Shown: positions 1-4,669 of the stretch, piece after piece
How positions within the stretch are numbered: position 1 is the stretch's first letter
Layout: each line of letters opens with the position of its first letter
Made by a program: the position numbers and the translations under genes
NCBI GenBank assembly: GCA_964566025.1
Contig: CAZMHF010000050.1
Span: 1-5,263, forward strand
DNA length: 5,263 nucleotides
Direction of reading: 5' to 3'
Source of the DNA: RGIG8306 sp964566025
Lineage (GTDB): Bacteria > Bacillota > Clostridia > Lachnospirales > Lachnospiraceae
Notes under the pieces: generated by a model
Databases searched by the model: none
What the model saw: the letters and a program-made list of their open reading frames with translations, nothing else
Told to the model about the DNA's origin: nothing

Positions 1-80
1 TGAACGTCAGATTTAATTAGTTTTGATTAGATTTGTGTAAGTTTCAAGTAACGGTAAGTAGACCTTGATTAGATAAGAAG

Positions 81-114
81 CGCCCGTTTCGGCATTTGCC
101 GAGGCGGGCGTTTT
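81..114 (+). terminator. Rho-independent terminator of an upstream gene
   Basis: A GC-rich hairpin of up to 14 pairs lies at 81-110. The outer arms are CGCCCG and CGGGCG, two G-T wobbles follow, then an inner TCGGCA/TGCCGA stem. It is followed by TTTT at 111-114. It would end plus-strand transcription arriving from left of the window. The T-run is short, and on the minus strand no T-run follows the hairpin, so it is a weak candidate for ending the convergent small gene at 248-526. Confidence 0.8.
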
Positions 115-121
115 AATGTAA

Positions 122-259
122 TTTTCAAAGCTAAACAAGGTTAGAAAACCAGTAAAATTTAGCGAAACTAAATTCTGCGTAAGTCGTATAGATGATTTAG
201 TTGAAGAAGTTTCCGCCCAAAGAGAAAAAGGTTTATTTCACAGAAAATTAAAAAGGTAA
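122..259 (+). pseudogene. Possible decayed gene 3' end, no start codon
   Basis: An open frame runs from just after a stop at 119-121 to TAA at 257-259. It contains no ATG, GTG or TTG placed to serve as a start and has no ribosome site. The last 35 codons look protein-like: a charged, probably helical stretch containing RIDDLVEEVSAQREKG and a basic tail HRKLKR. The final 12 bases overlap the convergent conserved gene. I do not recognise the family. The preceding terminator means transcription from the left should not reach it. It may be a gene relic or a chance open frame; the amino-acid composition favours a relic, but only weakly. Confidence 0.27.
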
Positions 260-526
260 ATCCTCCTCAATTATATGAATTTCAAGAAAATCGAAAGAAA
301 TGTTATCAACAAAATTATCAGCATAGAAACGAGTTTTGCTGATTCGTTGAAATTCTTCAATATTATGCTCTAGCCAAATTGGTGCGCCTAAATCAAATTC
401 GCTGCAACAAGTTTCAATGGCGCTAAAGATTTTTTTCGTGCGCGATAAACTAGGGTCGTCATTTTCTATAACAAAATCTTTTAGCATACGGTTGTCTTTA
501 AATTCTTTTGCCCATAATCGAAACAT
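248..526 (-). CDS. Conserved small acidic protein of unknown function
   Basis: This is a 92-residue cytosolic protein with no signal peptide or membrane segment. I chose the ATG at 524-526 because AAAGAGGT (complement of 533-540) sits 6 nt upstream. An in-frame ATG 12 codons earlier has no ribosome site. The protein starts MFRLWAKEFKDNRMLKD, has a mid part FDLGAPIWLEHNIEEF (44-59) and KTRF (64-67), and ends in an acidic stretch, DFLEIHIIEEDLPF (79-92). From memory, the same order (MFR.W.K..KDN..LKD, then EFDL..PIWL, then KTRF, then F.FLEI.IIEED) occurs in many uncharacterised Bacillota proteins of about 90 residues. Function is unknown. Trp, Cys pair (40-41) and aromatic residues suggest a compact fold. 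It appears monocistronic, convergent with the possible relic to its left. An inverted repeat lies in its leader at 563-578. Confidence 0.88.
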   Translation of the reverse strand: MFRLWAKEFKDNRMLKDFVIENDDPSLSRTKKIFSAIETCCSEFDLGAPIWLEHNIEEFQRISKTRFYADNFVDNISFDFLEIHIIEEDLPF

Positions 527-562
527 AGCAATACCTCTTTCTGGCGTGCGTAATATCTGCAA

Positions 563-578
563 ATGAAATTCATTTCAT
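563..578. repeat. Inverted repeat ahead of the 92-residue gene
   Basis: ATGAAAT-TC-ATTTCAT is a perfect 7-2-7 inverted repeat about 36 bp upstream of the chosen start of the minus-strand gene. A second, overlapping symmetry (AAATGAA-A-TTCATTT, 561-575) shares the same bases. The repeat is AT-rich with a tiny loop, so it fits a protein-binding operator better than an RNA hairpin. No convincing -35/-10 pair was found around it, so its role is unassigned. Confidence 0.4.
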
Positions 579-668
579 ACAGAAACGAGAATCACTTTGA
601 AGGTTAGCTATATAATAATCCATTTTTTGTGGTTTGTATAGTAGAAAATCAACCTATGGAGAGGTATT

Positions 669-682
669 AGGAGTGAGGAATT
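669..682 (+). promoter_or_regulatory. Ribosome site followed by ATT instead of ATG
   Basis: AGGAG at 669-673 is followed after 6 nt by ATT (680-682) and an open frame beginning GCT AGA ATA AAT GAA. The spacing is ideal for a start codon at exactly this triplet, and a single G-to-T change would turn ATG into ATT. The in-frame stop TGA at 674-676 excludes an upstream start. The first canonical start in this frame is GTG at 719, deep in the frame. Confidence 0.4.
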
Positions 683-772
683 GCTAGAATAAATGAAATT
701 CAAGAGGATGAAGTAGTTGTGGTGCGAGCGGATGATGAGGGCGTTCGATATTATGTGGAGGCTGGGAAATGA
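680..772 (+). CDS. Acidic microprotein frame, ATT start or broken
   Basis: This frame of 30 codons would encode an acidic peptide: (M)ARINEIQEDE, then VVVVRADDEG, then VRYYVEAGK and TGA at 770-772. Alternating hydrophobic and charged residues suggest beta strands. The only start positioned for its ribosome site (AGGAG, 669-673) is ATT, so it is either translated from a rare start, as in infC, or inactivated by a start-codon mutation. A GGAGG (757-761) near its 3' end and an ATG four bases after its stop suggest coupling to the next microprotein. I do not recognise it. It could be the remnant of a larger gene, but the composition and ribosome site argue against random sequence. Confidence 0.35.
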   Translation: MARINEIQEDEVVVVRADDEGVRYYVEAGK

Positions 773-775
773 GTG

Positions 776-919
776 ATGAAAAAACGTGTACACGATAAAT
801 ACAGAAACATACACACGAATGGCGTAGCTTTCTTTCATAAGCGTTCTTTTGTTGTGAATTTGTTAAAGAATTTAGCGGCGCTAGGCCTTCTTCTGTTGTC
901 AAGATATTTTTTCTTATAG
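776..919 (+). CDS. Small basic single-pass membrane protein, unknown
   Basis: A 47-residue frame runs from ATG 776 to TAG 917-919. It begins MKKRVHDKYRNIHTNGVAFF, which is strongly basic, and residues 25-46 form a leucine-rich hydrophobic helix (core NLAALGLLLLSRYFFL). One cytoplasm-in membrane segment is predicted. The start lies 3 nt after the stop of the preceding microprotein frame, and GGAGG at 757-761 is 14 nt upstream, too far for ideal direct initiation, so termination-reinitiation is likely. An alternative start at 769 in another frame overlaps the stop as ATGA but yields only nine codons. Small size, basic head and one helix recall membrane-active peptides or small regulators, but no family is recognised. 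The gene ends just before the tRNA promoter. Confidence 0.42.
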   Translation: MKKRVHDKYRNIHTNGVAFFHKRSFVVNLLKNLAALGLLLLSRYFFL

Positions 920-942
920 AAGGATTTTTAAAAGAATAAAAA

Positions 943-987
943 ACGCATTGACAAAGATTCCTGAATCTAGTATAATTTCAAATGCGT
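943..987 (+). promoter_or_regulatory. Consensus sigma-A promoter of tRNA-Ser
   Basis: TTGACA (948-953) and TATAAT (971-976) are both perfect matches with the optimal 17-bp spacer, predicting a start near 983. The promoter is unusually symmetric. The spacer contains AGATTC-CT-GAATCT (955-968), and an outer pair ACGCATT (943-949) / AATGCGT (981-987) brackets the whole promoter. Such strength fits a stable-RNA gene. Confidence 0.92.
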
Positions 988-999
988 CTTACAAAGACG
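985..999 (+). other. Hairpin in the tRNA precursor leader
   Basis: CGTCTT-ACA-AAGACG forms a perfect 6-bp stem with a 3-nt loop, starting about two bases after the predicted transcription start. It would cap the 5' end of the pre-tRNA leader, which is about 53 nt long. This could protect the leader or present it to RNase P, but that role is inference. Confidence 0.45.
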
Positions 1000-1035
1000 A
1001 CCAAATAAATAGTTCATATTATTTAATTCGGAATT

Positions 1036-1123
1036 GGAGAAATACTCAAGTGGCCGAAGAGGTGCCCCTGCTAAGGGTATAGGTCGGGTAACCGGCGCGA
1101 GGGTTCAAATCCCTCTTTCTCCG
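1036..1123 (+). tRNA. tRNA-Ser, anticodon GCU (codons AGC/AGU)
   Basis: This is an 88-nt class II tRNA. Acceptor arms GGAGAAA (1036-1042) and TTTCTCC (1116-1122) pair fully, with discriminator G at 1123. The anticodon stem is 1063-1067 / 1075-1079 with loop CTGCTAA, giving anticodon GCT at 1070-1072. The long variable arm typical of serine tRNAs folds as GTCGG-GTAA-CCGGC. The T arm is GAGGG-TTCAAAT-CCCTC (1099-1115). CCA is not encoded (GTTA follows), so it must be added by a nucleotidyltransferase. It is a single-gene unit with its own promoter and terminator, convergent with the ABC exporter operon. Confidence 0.98.
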
Positions 1124-1153
1124 TTATGTGACTACGTAAAAAAGATGTCGGGC

Positions 1154-1182
1154 AAAAAACCACGCGTTTGCGTGGTTTTTTT
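1154..1182. terminator. Bidirectional rho-independent terminator
   Basis: The stem CCACGC (1160-1165) / GCGTGG (1170-1175) has a GTTT loop. It is flanked by A6 on the left (1154-1159) and T7 on the right (1176-1182), so it works in both directions. On the plus strand it ends the tRNA-Ser transcript, and on the minus strand it lies 14 nt past the permease stop and ends the exporter operon. Confidence 0.93.
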
Positions 1183-1189
1183 GTGGAAT

Positions 1190-2794
1190 CTAATGGTTTT
1201 TCAAATCTCTCCTTTGGTAAAAATAATAACCACCTATTGCAAATGCAATCGAAAGAAGTAGACATACGGTAATGGGAAGGGGTGATACTTCTTCAATCGG
1301 ATATTGCGGGATGTTTCCAAATGGAGAAAGCTTTTGGAGCCATTCGGGTAGGCCAGCAATTTTTCCGAGGTATACACTAAAGAACGCATATCCCAAGTAT
1401 ATATACGATAGAGAGGACAGTGAGGGCGAAATGCCAATCAGCAAAATACCGAGGGACAAGAAACACCACATCGCTGGCAAATAAAGAAATGCCGAAGTCA
1501 AAAAGAGTGAAAGCGAAGGGGTTGTGCTTAGCACCATACTACCAACCGACCAAAAACCAAGTGCGGAAAGTGTTTGCACGATAATGCTTATTAGAAAAGC
1601 GGGCAATACATATGCAGACATAAAGGTTTTTCGGGAAACAGATTTGCTAAGAATATTTTCTGCAAGTCCACTTTTTTCTTCAGAAGCAACACGATTAATA
1701 AATGATAAAACGGGAATCGTACCAATCATGGACATAATCACCATTAGCAACACGATAAATTGCTCGGCAAAAGAGAAGTCTGGGTTGGAGGAGAAAATTT
1801 GTTGTAGAAACTCATTTTCAGAAAGGAAACGATCTAAATCACCAAATACGGAACCATACATGCCAGCAAATGAGAAAATAACAATACACCAAATAATGAT
1901 GGACGATTTCGTTAAACGAAAGGCTAAACCGTATGGAGTCGAGGAAAATGCAGATAAATGGCTCTTTCCCTTTTTCTCAGGTAGAAGACCACTTCCTAAA
2001 TCACGCCTGTTCGCAAAGTAAAAGGCAAGTAAGCAAAGTGCCACACTAATAAGAAGAATAAGCACAATCGGAAGCCAATTGTTCTCTACGAAAACTTTTG
2101 TACGAAGAACAAGTCCTAAAGGAGAAACAAGAGAAAGTCCCTCAAGGCTAACATCGCCAATGGCACGAAGAAAATAGAGGACAAATAGCATAATCATTGA
2201 AAGGGCGATGCCCGTTCGATTATTTGAGGTCAATTGACAAATTACCGCCATTAAAGCAGAGAAGAAAAAGCCAATGACAGACAAGGAAGCAGCAAAGAGC
2301 ATACATCCGCCAAGTGTCATACCATCTTCATGAAGTGCGTACATAGCGCCACTGGTTAACACAAATAAAAGAAGGTTGATTATCGCTGATGATAGTAAGG
2401 TTGCCGACAAGTTAGAAAGGCGACCGATGGGCAATGAGCGAACAACTTCTAATCGGCCAAGTTCCTCATCTTGTAAAGTATGACGTGCAACAAAGAAGAT
2501 ATTCATAGCACCAGCAATCATAACAGAAAATAAGAGCATCATATTTCCGTATGCCGCACCAGTTGTATAATTCTCGGCGCCATAAACGGGGCCAATAAGC
2601 GCTACCATAGCGGGATTTTTCAGCATTTCCAACATAGACATGCTTTCGCTAGGAACCAAAATCGTTTTAAAAATGGGAATAAACGCAGAAGCAAATAGAA
2701 CAATTGAAAGGATCCAAATCGGCAAATTGAGTCGATCGCGCCTAAAAATAAAGCGTGATAATGTGCGACTGCCTGTAAAAAGACGAAAATCCAT
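1190..2794 (-). CDS. ABC-2 type efflux permease, TnrB3/COG3559-like
   Basis: This 534-residue integral membrane subunit of an ABC exporter would form the substrate path for the adjacent ATPase. About 12 hydrophobic segments are visible, including roughly 26-44, 84-104, 131-153, 162-187, 195-213, 240-262, 297-315, 346-366, 394-415, 440-460 and 505-526. The protein is internally duplicated. RHTLQDEELGRLEVVRSLPI (104-123) matches RVASEEKSGLAENILSKSVS (368-387), SLVSPLG matches QKLSPFG, and ANRRDLG (261-267) matches YQRRDLK (526-532). Length and duplication fit the family annotated as exporters of polyketide antibiotics (tetronasin type). The start is supported by AAGGGGG 7 nt upstream, located inside the 3' end of the ATPase gene; the 4-nt gap indicates coupling. 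The substrate cannot be told; toxic amphiphiles, antibiotics or bile-like compounds are possible. Confidence 0.92.
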   Translation of the reverse strand: MDFRLFTGSRTLSRFIFRRDRLNLPIWILSIVLFASAFIPIFKTILVPSESMSMLEMLKNPAMVALIGPVYGAENYTTGAAYGNMMLLFSVMIAGAMNIFFVARHTLQDEELGRLEVVRSLPIGRLSNLSATLLSSAIINLLLFVLTSGAMYALHEDGMTLGGCMLFAASLSVIGFFFSALMAVICQLTSNNRTGIALSMIMLFVLYFLRAIGDVSLEGLSLVSPLGLVLRTKVFVENNWLPIVLILLISVALCLLAFYFANRRDLGSGLLPEKKGKSHLSAFSSTPYGLAFRLTKSSIIIWCIVIFSFAGMYGSVFGDLDRFLSENEFLQQIFSSNPDFSFAEQFIVLLMVIMSMIGTIPVLSFINRVASEEKSGLAENILSKSVSRKTFMSAYVLPAFLISIIVQTLSALGFWSVGSMVLSTTPSLSLFLTSAFLYLPAMWCFLSLGILLIGISPSLSSLSYIYLGYAFFSVYLGKIAGLPEWLQKLSPFGNIPQYPIEEVSPLPITVCLLLSIAFAIGGYYFYQRRDLKNH

Positions 2795-2798
2795 ACGA

Positions 2799-3683
2799 TT
2801 ACCCCCTTTCTGAATAGTGACTCATAAATAATTGCTCAAGGGAAGGCGGCATGCATTTTAATGAAGAAATCTGGTAGCGACTAAGCTCTGTCATAAGGGA
2901 GCCAAGCTCGCTGGTATTTACATTAAAAGAGTAGGCGCCATCGCTTTTTATCAGGTCGTGAATACGCGCATCCGTCAATAGCTCATCTAGAGGAAGGGCC
3001 GTTCTAACCTCAATACTCGTTTGGGTTAAATGGCGAAGTTCAAGCAATGTTCCCGATTCAATAATTTTTCCTTGTCGTATAATGCTTACGGAGTCACAAA
3101 GGGTTTCAACTTCGGAAAGAATATGGCTTGAAAGTAATACACTTTTCCCTTGCTTCTTTAAATCCAAAACGCAATCTTGGAAGACGCTTTCCATCAATGG
3201 ATCAAGTCCAGAAGTTGGTTCGTCTAGCACATATAAATCGGAATCGGCTGCAAAGGCAGCAATCAACGCAACCTTTTGCCGATTTCCCTTGGAGTAGGTG
3301 CGGCACTTTTTGGTTGGATCAAGGTCGAAGCGTGTAATAAGCTGTTCGCGCAAATTTTTGCTTGAGCCTCGTTTGAGACGCATAAACAAATCAATCACCT
3401 CGCCGCCTGTTAGGTTCGGCCACAAATTCACATCACCAGGCACATAGGAGATGCGCTTGTGAAGTTCAACGCCGTCATTCCATGCATCCTTTCCGAAAAT
3501 AGAAGCATTTCCCGAGCTTGCTTGAATAATGCCCATAAGGATGCGAAGCGTGGTTGTCTTTCCAGCACCATTTGGGCCAATAAAGCCAAGGATTTGCCCT
3601 TCATCAAGGGATAAATCAATACCATCTAGCGCCATAACGTCGCCAAAGTTTTTCGTAATATTTTCTAGTTGCATCATTTTCAT
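2799..3683 (-). CDS. ABC exporter ATPase subunit
   Basis: This 294-residue cytoplasmic nucleotide-binding subunit would power the permease encoded next to it. Motifs in order: Walker A GPNGAGKT (36-43), Q-loop region YVPGDVNLWPNLTG (80-93), ABC signature YSKGNRQKV (130-138), Walker B LYVLDEPTSGLDP (150-162, with D154 and E155), and the H-loop histidine in LSSHIL (H187). Residues after about 215 form the short C-terminal extension usual for drug-export ATPases of the COG1131/DrrA class. At the Q-loop the usual Gln/Glu position appears to be Gly83. The first ATG is chosen because AAGGAGG lies 7 nt upstream and it overlaps the repressor stop as ATGA; ATGs at codons 3 and 4 lack this. One ATPase with a duplicated permease suggests two ATPase copies per permease. 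Confidence 0.96.
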   Translation of the reverse strand: MKMMQLENITKNFGDVMALDGIDLSLDEGQILGFIGPNGAGKTTTLRILMGIIQASSGNASIFGKDAWNDGVELHKRISYVPGDVNLWPNLTGGEVIDLFMRLKRGSSKNLREQLITRFDLDPTKKCRTYSKGNRQKVALIAAFAADSDLYVLDEPTSGLDPLMESVFQDCVLDLKKQGKSVLLSSHILSEVETLCDSVSIIRQGKIIESGTLLELRHLTQTSIEVRTALPLDELLTDARIHDLIKSDGAYSFNVNTSELGSLMTELSRYQISSLKCMPPSLEQLFMSHYSERG

Positions 3684-4333
3684 TGGTCGGCCTCCTTTTT
3701 ATAAAATAGGTGTTTTAGATCATCTAATAATTCATCAAATTCGACCCAATAGTTGTCAAGCGATAAATCAATCAGAGCGGATCCTGCAATGTCGCTAAGT
3801 AAATGTTGTATATAACCATCAATTAAATAGCCGATATACGTTTTCGTTTTTTCCTTGTCAATGGTATCAAGGAAGTTGTCAGTCTGTGAGGAATTCTTAA
3901 AGCCTACAATAATAGATTGACGAAGCTGCATAATCTCTTGATATAAATTTTCTACAAGGGGAGAAATTTTGATGTTCTCTGGGTTCAAAAAAAGCATGGA
4001 GTTGAACTCGAAAAGTTGTGGTTCTTTCATATAGGCGGACATTTTTAGTTTTGTCGTAAACCGATATTGTTCGATAAAATCAAGTCCCTTTGTTTGTTCC
4101 ATAATTGTAGCAAGCCACTCCATGAAGAAGTCACAAGCGTGCTTCGTCAAGTATTCAAAAAGATGTACTTTGTTATGGAAGTAATGAAATACCATGCCCT
4201 TTGAAATGTTTGCTTGCTTGGCGATTTGCTCAATGGATGTTTTTTTGTAACCATAGCGCCCAAATTCACGAAAGGCGGCATCTAGGATGCGTTTTTTTTT
4301 CTCAGAGGACAAGGCTTCAAAGCTCGAATACAT
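3680..4333 (-). CDS. TetR/AcrR-family transcriptional repressor
   Basis: This is a 217-residue DNA-binding regulator. The N-terminal domain (about 8-56) has the family pattern: RILDAAFREFGRYGYKKTS, then IEQIAKQANISKGMVFHYF with the recognition helix around 42-52, then HNK. Residues from about 60 to the end are helical and divergent, as in ligand-binding domains of the family. AAAGGAG lies 8 nt before the start. It is the first gene of the exporter operon and its stop overlaps the ATPase start (ATGA), so repressor and pump are co-expressed. Two identical operator-like repeats in its own promoter indicate autorepression relieved by a ligand, probably a pump substrate. The ligand is not inferable from sequence. 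Confidence 0.95.
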   Translation of the reverse strand: MYSSFEALSSEKKKRILDAAFREFGRYGYKKTSIEQIAKQANISKGMVFHYFHNKVHLFEYLTKHACDFFMEWLATIMEQTKGLDFIEQYRFTTKLKMSAYMKEPQLFEFNSMLFLNPENIKISPLVENLYQEIMQLRQSIIVGFKNSSQTDNFLDTIDKEKTKTYIGYLIDGYIQHLLSDIAGSALIDLSLDNYWVEFDELLDDLKHLFYKKEADQ

Positions 4334-4359
4334 AGTAAAAACTCCTTTCTAAGATGTTG

Positions 4360-4377
4360 TCGACCGAATTGGTCAAT
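4360..4377. promoter_or_regulatory. Operator copy 1, over the start site
   Basis: TCGACCGAATTGGTCAAT contains an imperfect palindrome, GACC-GAATT-GGTC. It is identical over 18 bp to the copy at 4393-4410 and spans the predicted +1 of the exporter operon. Binding here would block RNA polymerase. Dyad length and location fit a TetR-family dimer site. Confidence 0.75.
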
Positions 4378-4380
4378 TTA

Positions 4381-4409
4381 AGGATAACAAAATCGACCGA
4401 ATTGGTCAA
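4381..4409 (-). promoter_or_regulatory. Promoter of the TetR-ABC exporter operon
   Basis: Read on the minus strand, TTGACC (4409-4404) is followed after exactly 17 bp by TATCCT (4386-4381), matching sigma-A consensus at 5/6 and 4/6. The predicted start is near 4374, leaving a leader of about 40 nt. The -35 box is embedded in the upstream operator copy and the start site in the downstream one. A second TTGACC in the downstream copy has no usable -10. Confidence 0.75.
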
Positions 4410-4410
4410 T
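4393..4410. promoter_or_regulatory. Operator copy 2, over the -35 box
   Basis: This is the second identical 18-bp copy of the GACCGAATTGGTC-centred element. It is 33 bp from the first copy, about three helical turns, so both face the same side of the DNA. It contains the -35 hexamer of the minus-strand promoter. Confidence 0.75.
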
Positions 4411-4525
4411 ACAAAAATGAAGCAAACAAAAACAAAGGAAGAAGCAAGAAGGCGCAAAATAGGTTATAAATCGGTTTTATTTCTTACGAAATGGCGCGAA
4501 AAAGTAAGAAAAAAGCAAGAAATGC

Positions 4526-4554
4526 TTGTTTGTTATAAATAAGTGCGTTATACT
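4526..4554 (+). promoter_or_regulatory. Probable promoter of the SipW-like gene
   Basis: TTGTTT (4526-4531), a 17-bp spacer and TATACT (4549-4554) give a plausible sigma-A promoter with a weak -35 and good -10, predicting a start near 4561. It is divergent from the exporter promoter. The stretch 4411-4525 between them holds A-rich sequence and an 8-bp inverted repeat TTTCTTAC/GTAAGAAA (4480-4487, 4504-4511), with no supportable gene. Confidence 0.5.
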
Positions 4555-4571
4555 TGTTGCAGAATTGATTA

Positions 4572-4610
4572 AGGGAGGTGACGTTGCCTCAACCAGCACA
4601 TATGGGATGA
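4572..4610 (+). promoter_or_regulatory. Strong ribosome site and tiny leader frame
   Basis: AGGGAGGTGA (4572-4581) is the best ribosome-binding match in the window, yet no ATG follows at usual spacing. TTG at 4584, 5 nt after GGAGG, opens an eight-codon frame (MPQPAHMG) ending in TGA at 4608-4610. GTG at 4578 is in the same frame but lies inside the ribosome site. The TGA overlaps an ATG at 4607 (ATGA). It could be a leader peptide that feeds ribosomes downstream, or the true start of a gene whose frame has since been disrupted. Confidence 0.4.
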
Positions 4611-4669
4611 AAGGGGAGATGAAAAGTTTCCGCAATGCGTGTTGGGCAACAAACACAAGAGAGTTATGA
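4607..4669 (+). CDS. Tiny linking frame before the SipW-like gene
   Basis: A 20-codon frame (MKGEMKSFRN, then ACWATNTREL) starts at an ATG overlapping the leader stop as ATGA. It ends in a TGA at 4667-4669 that overlaps the ATG of the SipW-like gene, again as ATGA. It has no independent ribosome site. The peptide resembles no family I know. Its likely relevance is relaying ribosomes by termination-reinitiation, not the peptide itself. Confidence 0.25.
   Translation: MKGEMKSFRNACWATNTREL

Noticed and set aside
23..74. Direct repeat TTGATTAGAT at 23-32 and 65-74
   Set aside because: Only 10 bp and AT-rich, with no integrase, transposase or other copies in the window, so it does not support an attachment site or mobile element.
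786..795. Ten-base palindrome in the microprotein region (around CGTGTACACG)
   Set aside because: It lies inside the 47-codon frame, is short, and has no repeat elsewhere or associated promoter.
769..798. Nine-codon frame starting at the ATGA overlap (769)
   Set aside because: Although GGAGG is 7 nt upstream, it stops after nine codons. The frame at 776 is longer and encodes a coherent membrane peptide. It may only help re-initiation.
608..902. Two hydrophobic minus-strand open frames (76 and 72 residues) opposite the microprotein region
   Set aside because: Neither has a ribosome site at its start, their composition (Ile, His, Phe, Ser rich) is that of antisense sequence, and the plus strand of the same stretch has better signals.
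1036..1135. tRNA-Ser 3' end as an integration site for a mobile element
   Set aside because: I noticed no repeat of the tRNA 3' end elsewhere in the window and no integrase. The tRNA is followed directly by its own terminator.
1524..2021. A 165-codon plus-strand frame inside the permease gene
   Set aside because: It is the complement of a permease with clear homology and duplication. It has no ribosome site, and its sequence is the antisense shadow of membrane helices.
4354..4542. Plus-strand frame of 62 codons between the two divergent promoters
   Set aside because: Its first third is a translation of the repeated operators, and neither its first ATG nor the internal ATG at 4417 has a ribosome site. 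The Lys/Glu-rich remainder reflects A-rich DNA.
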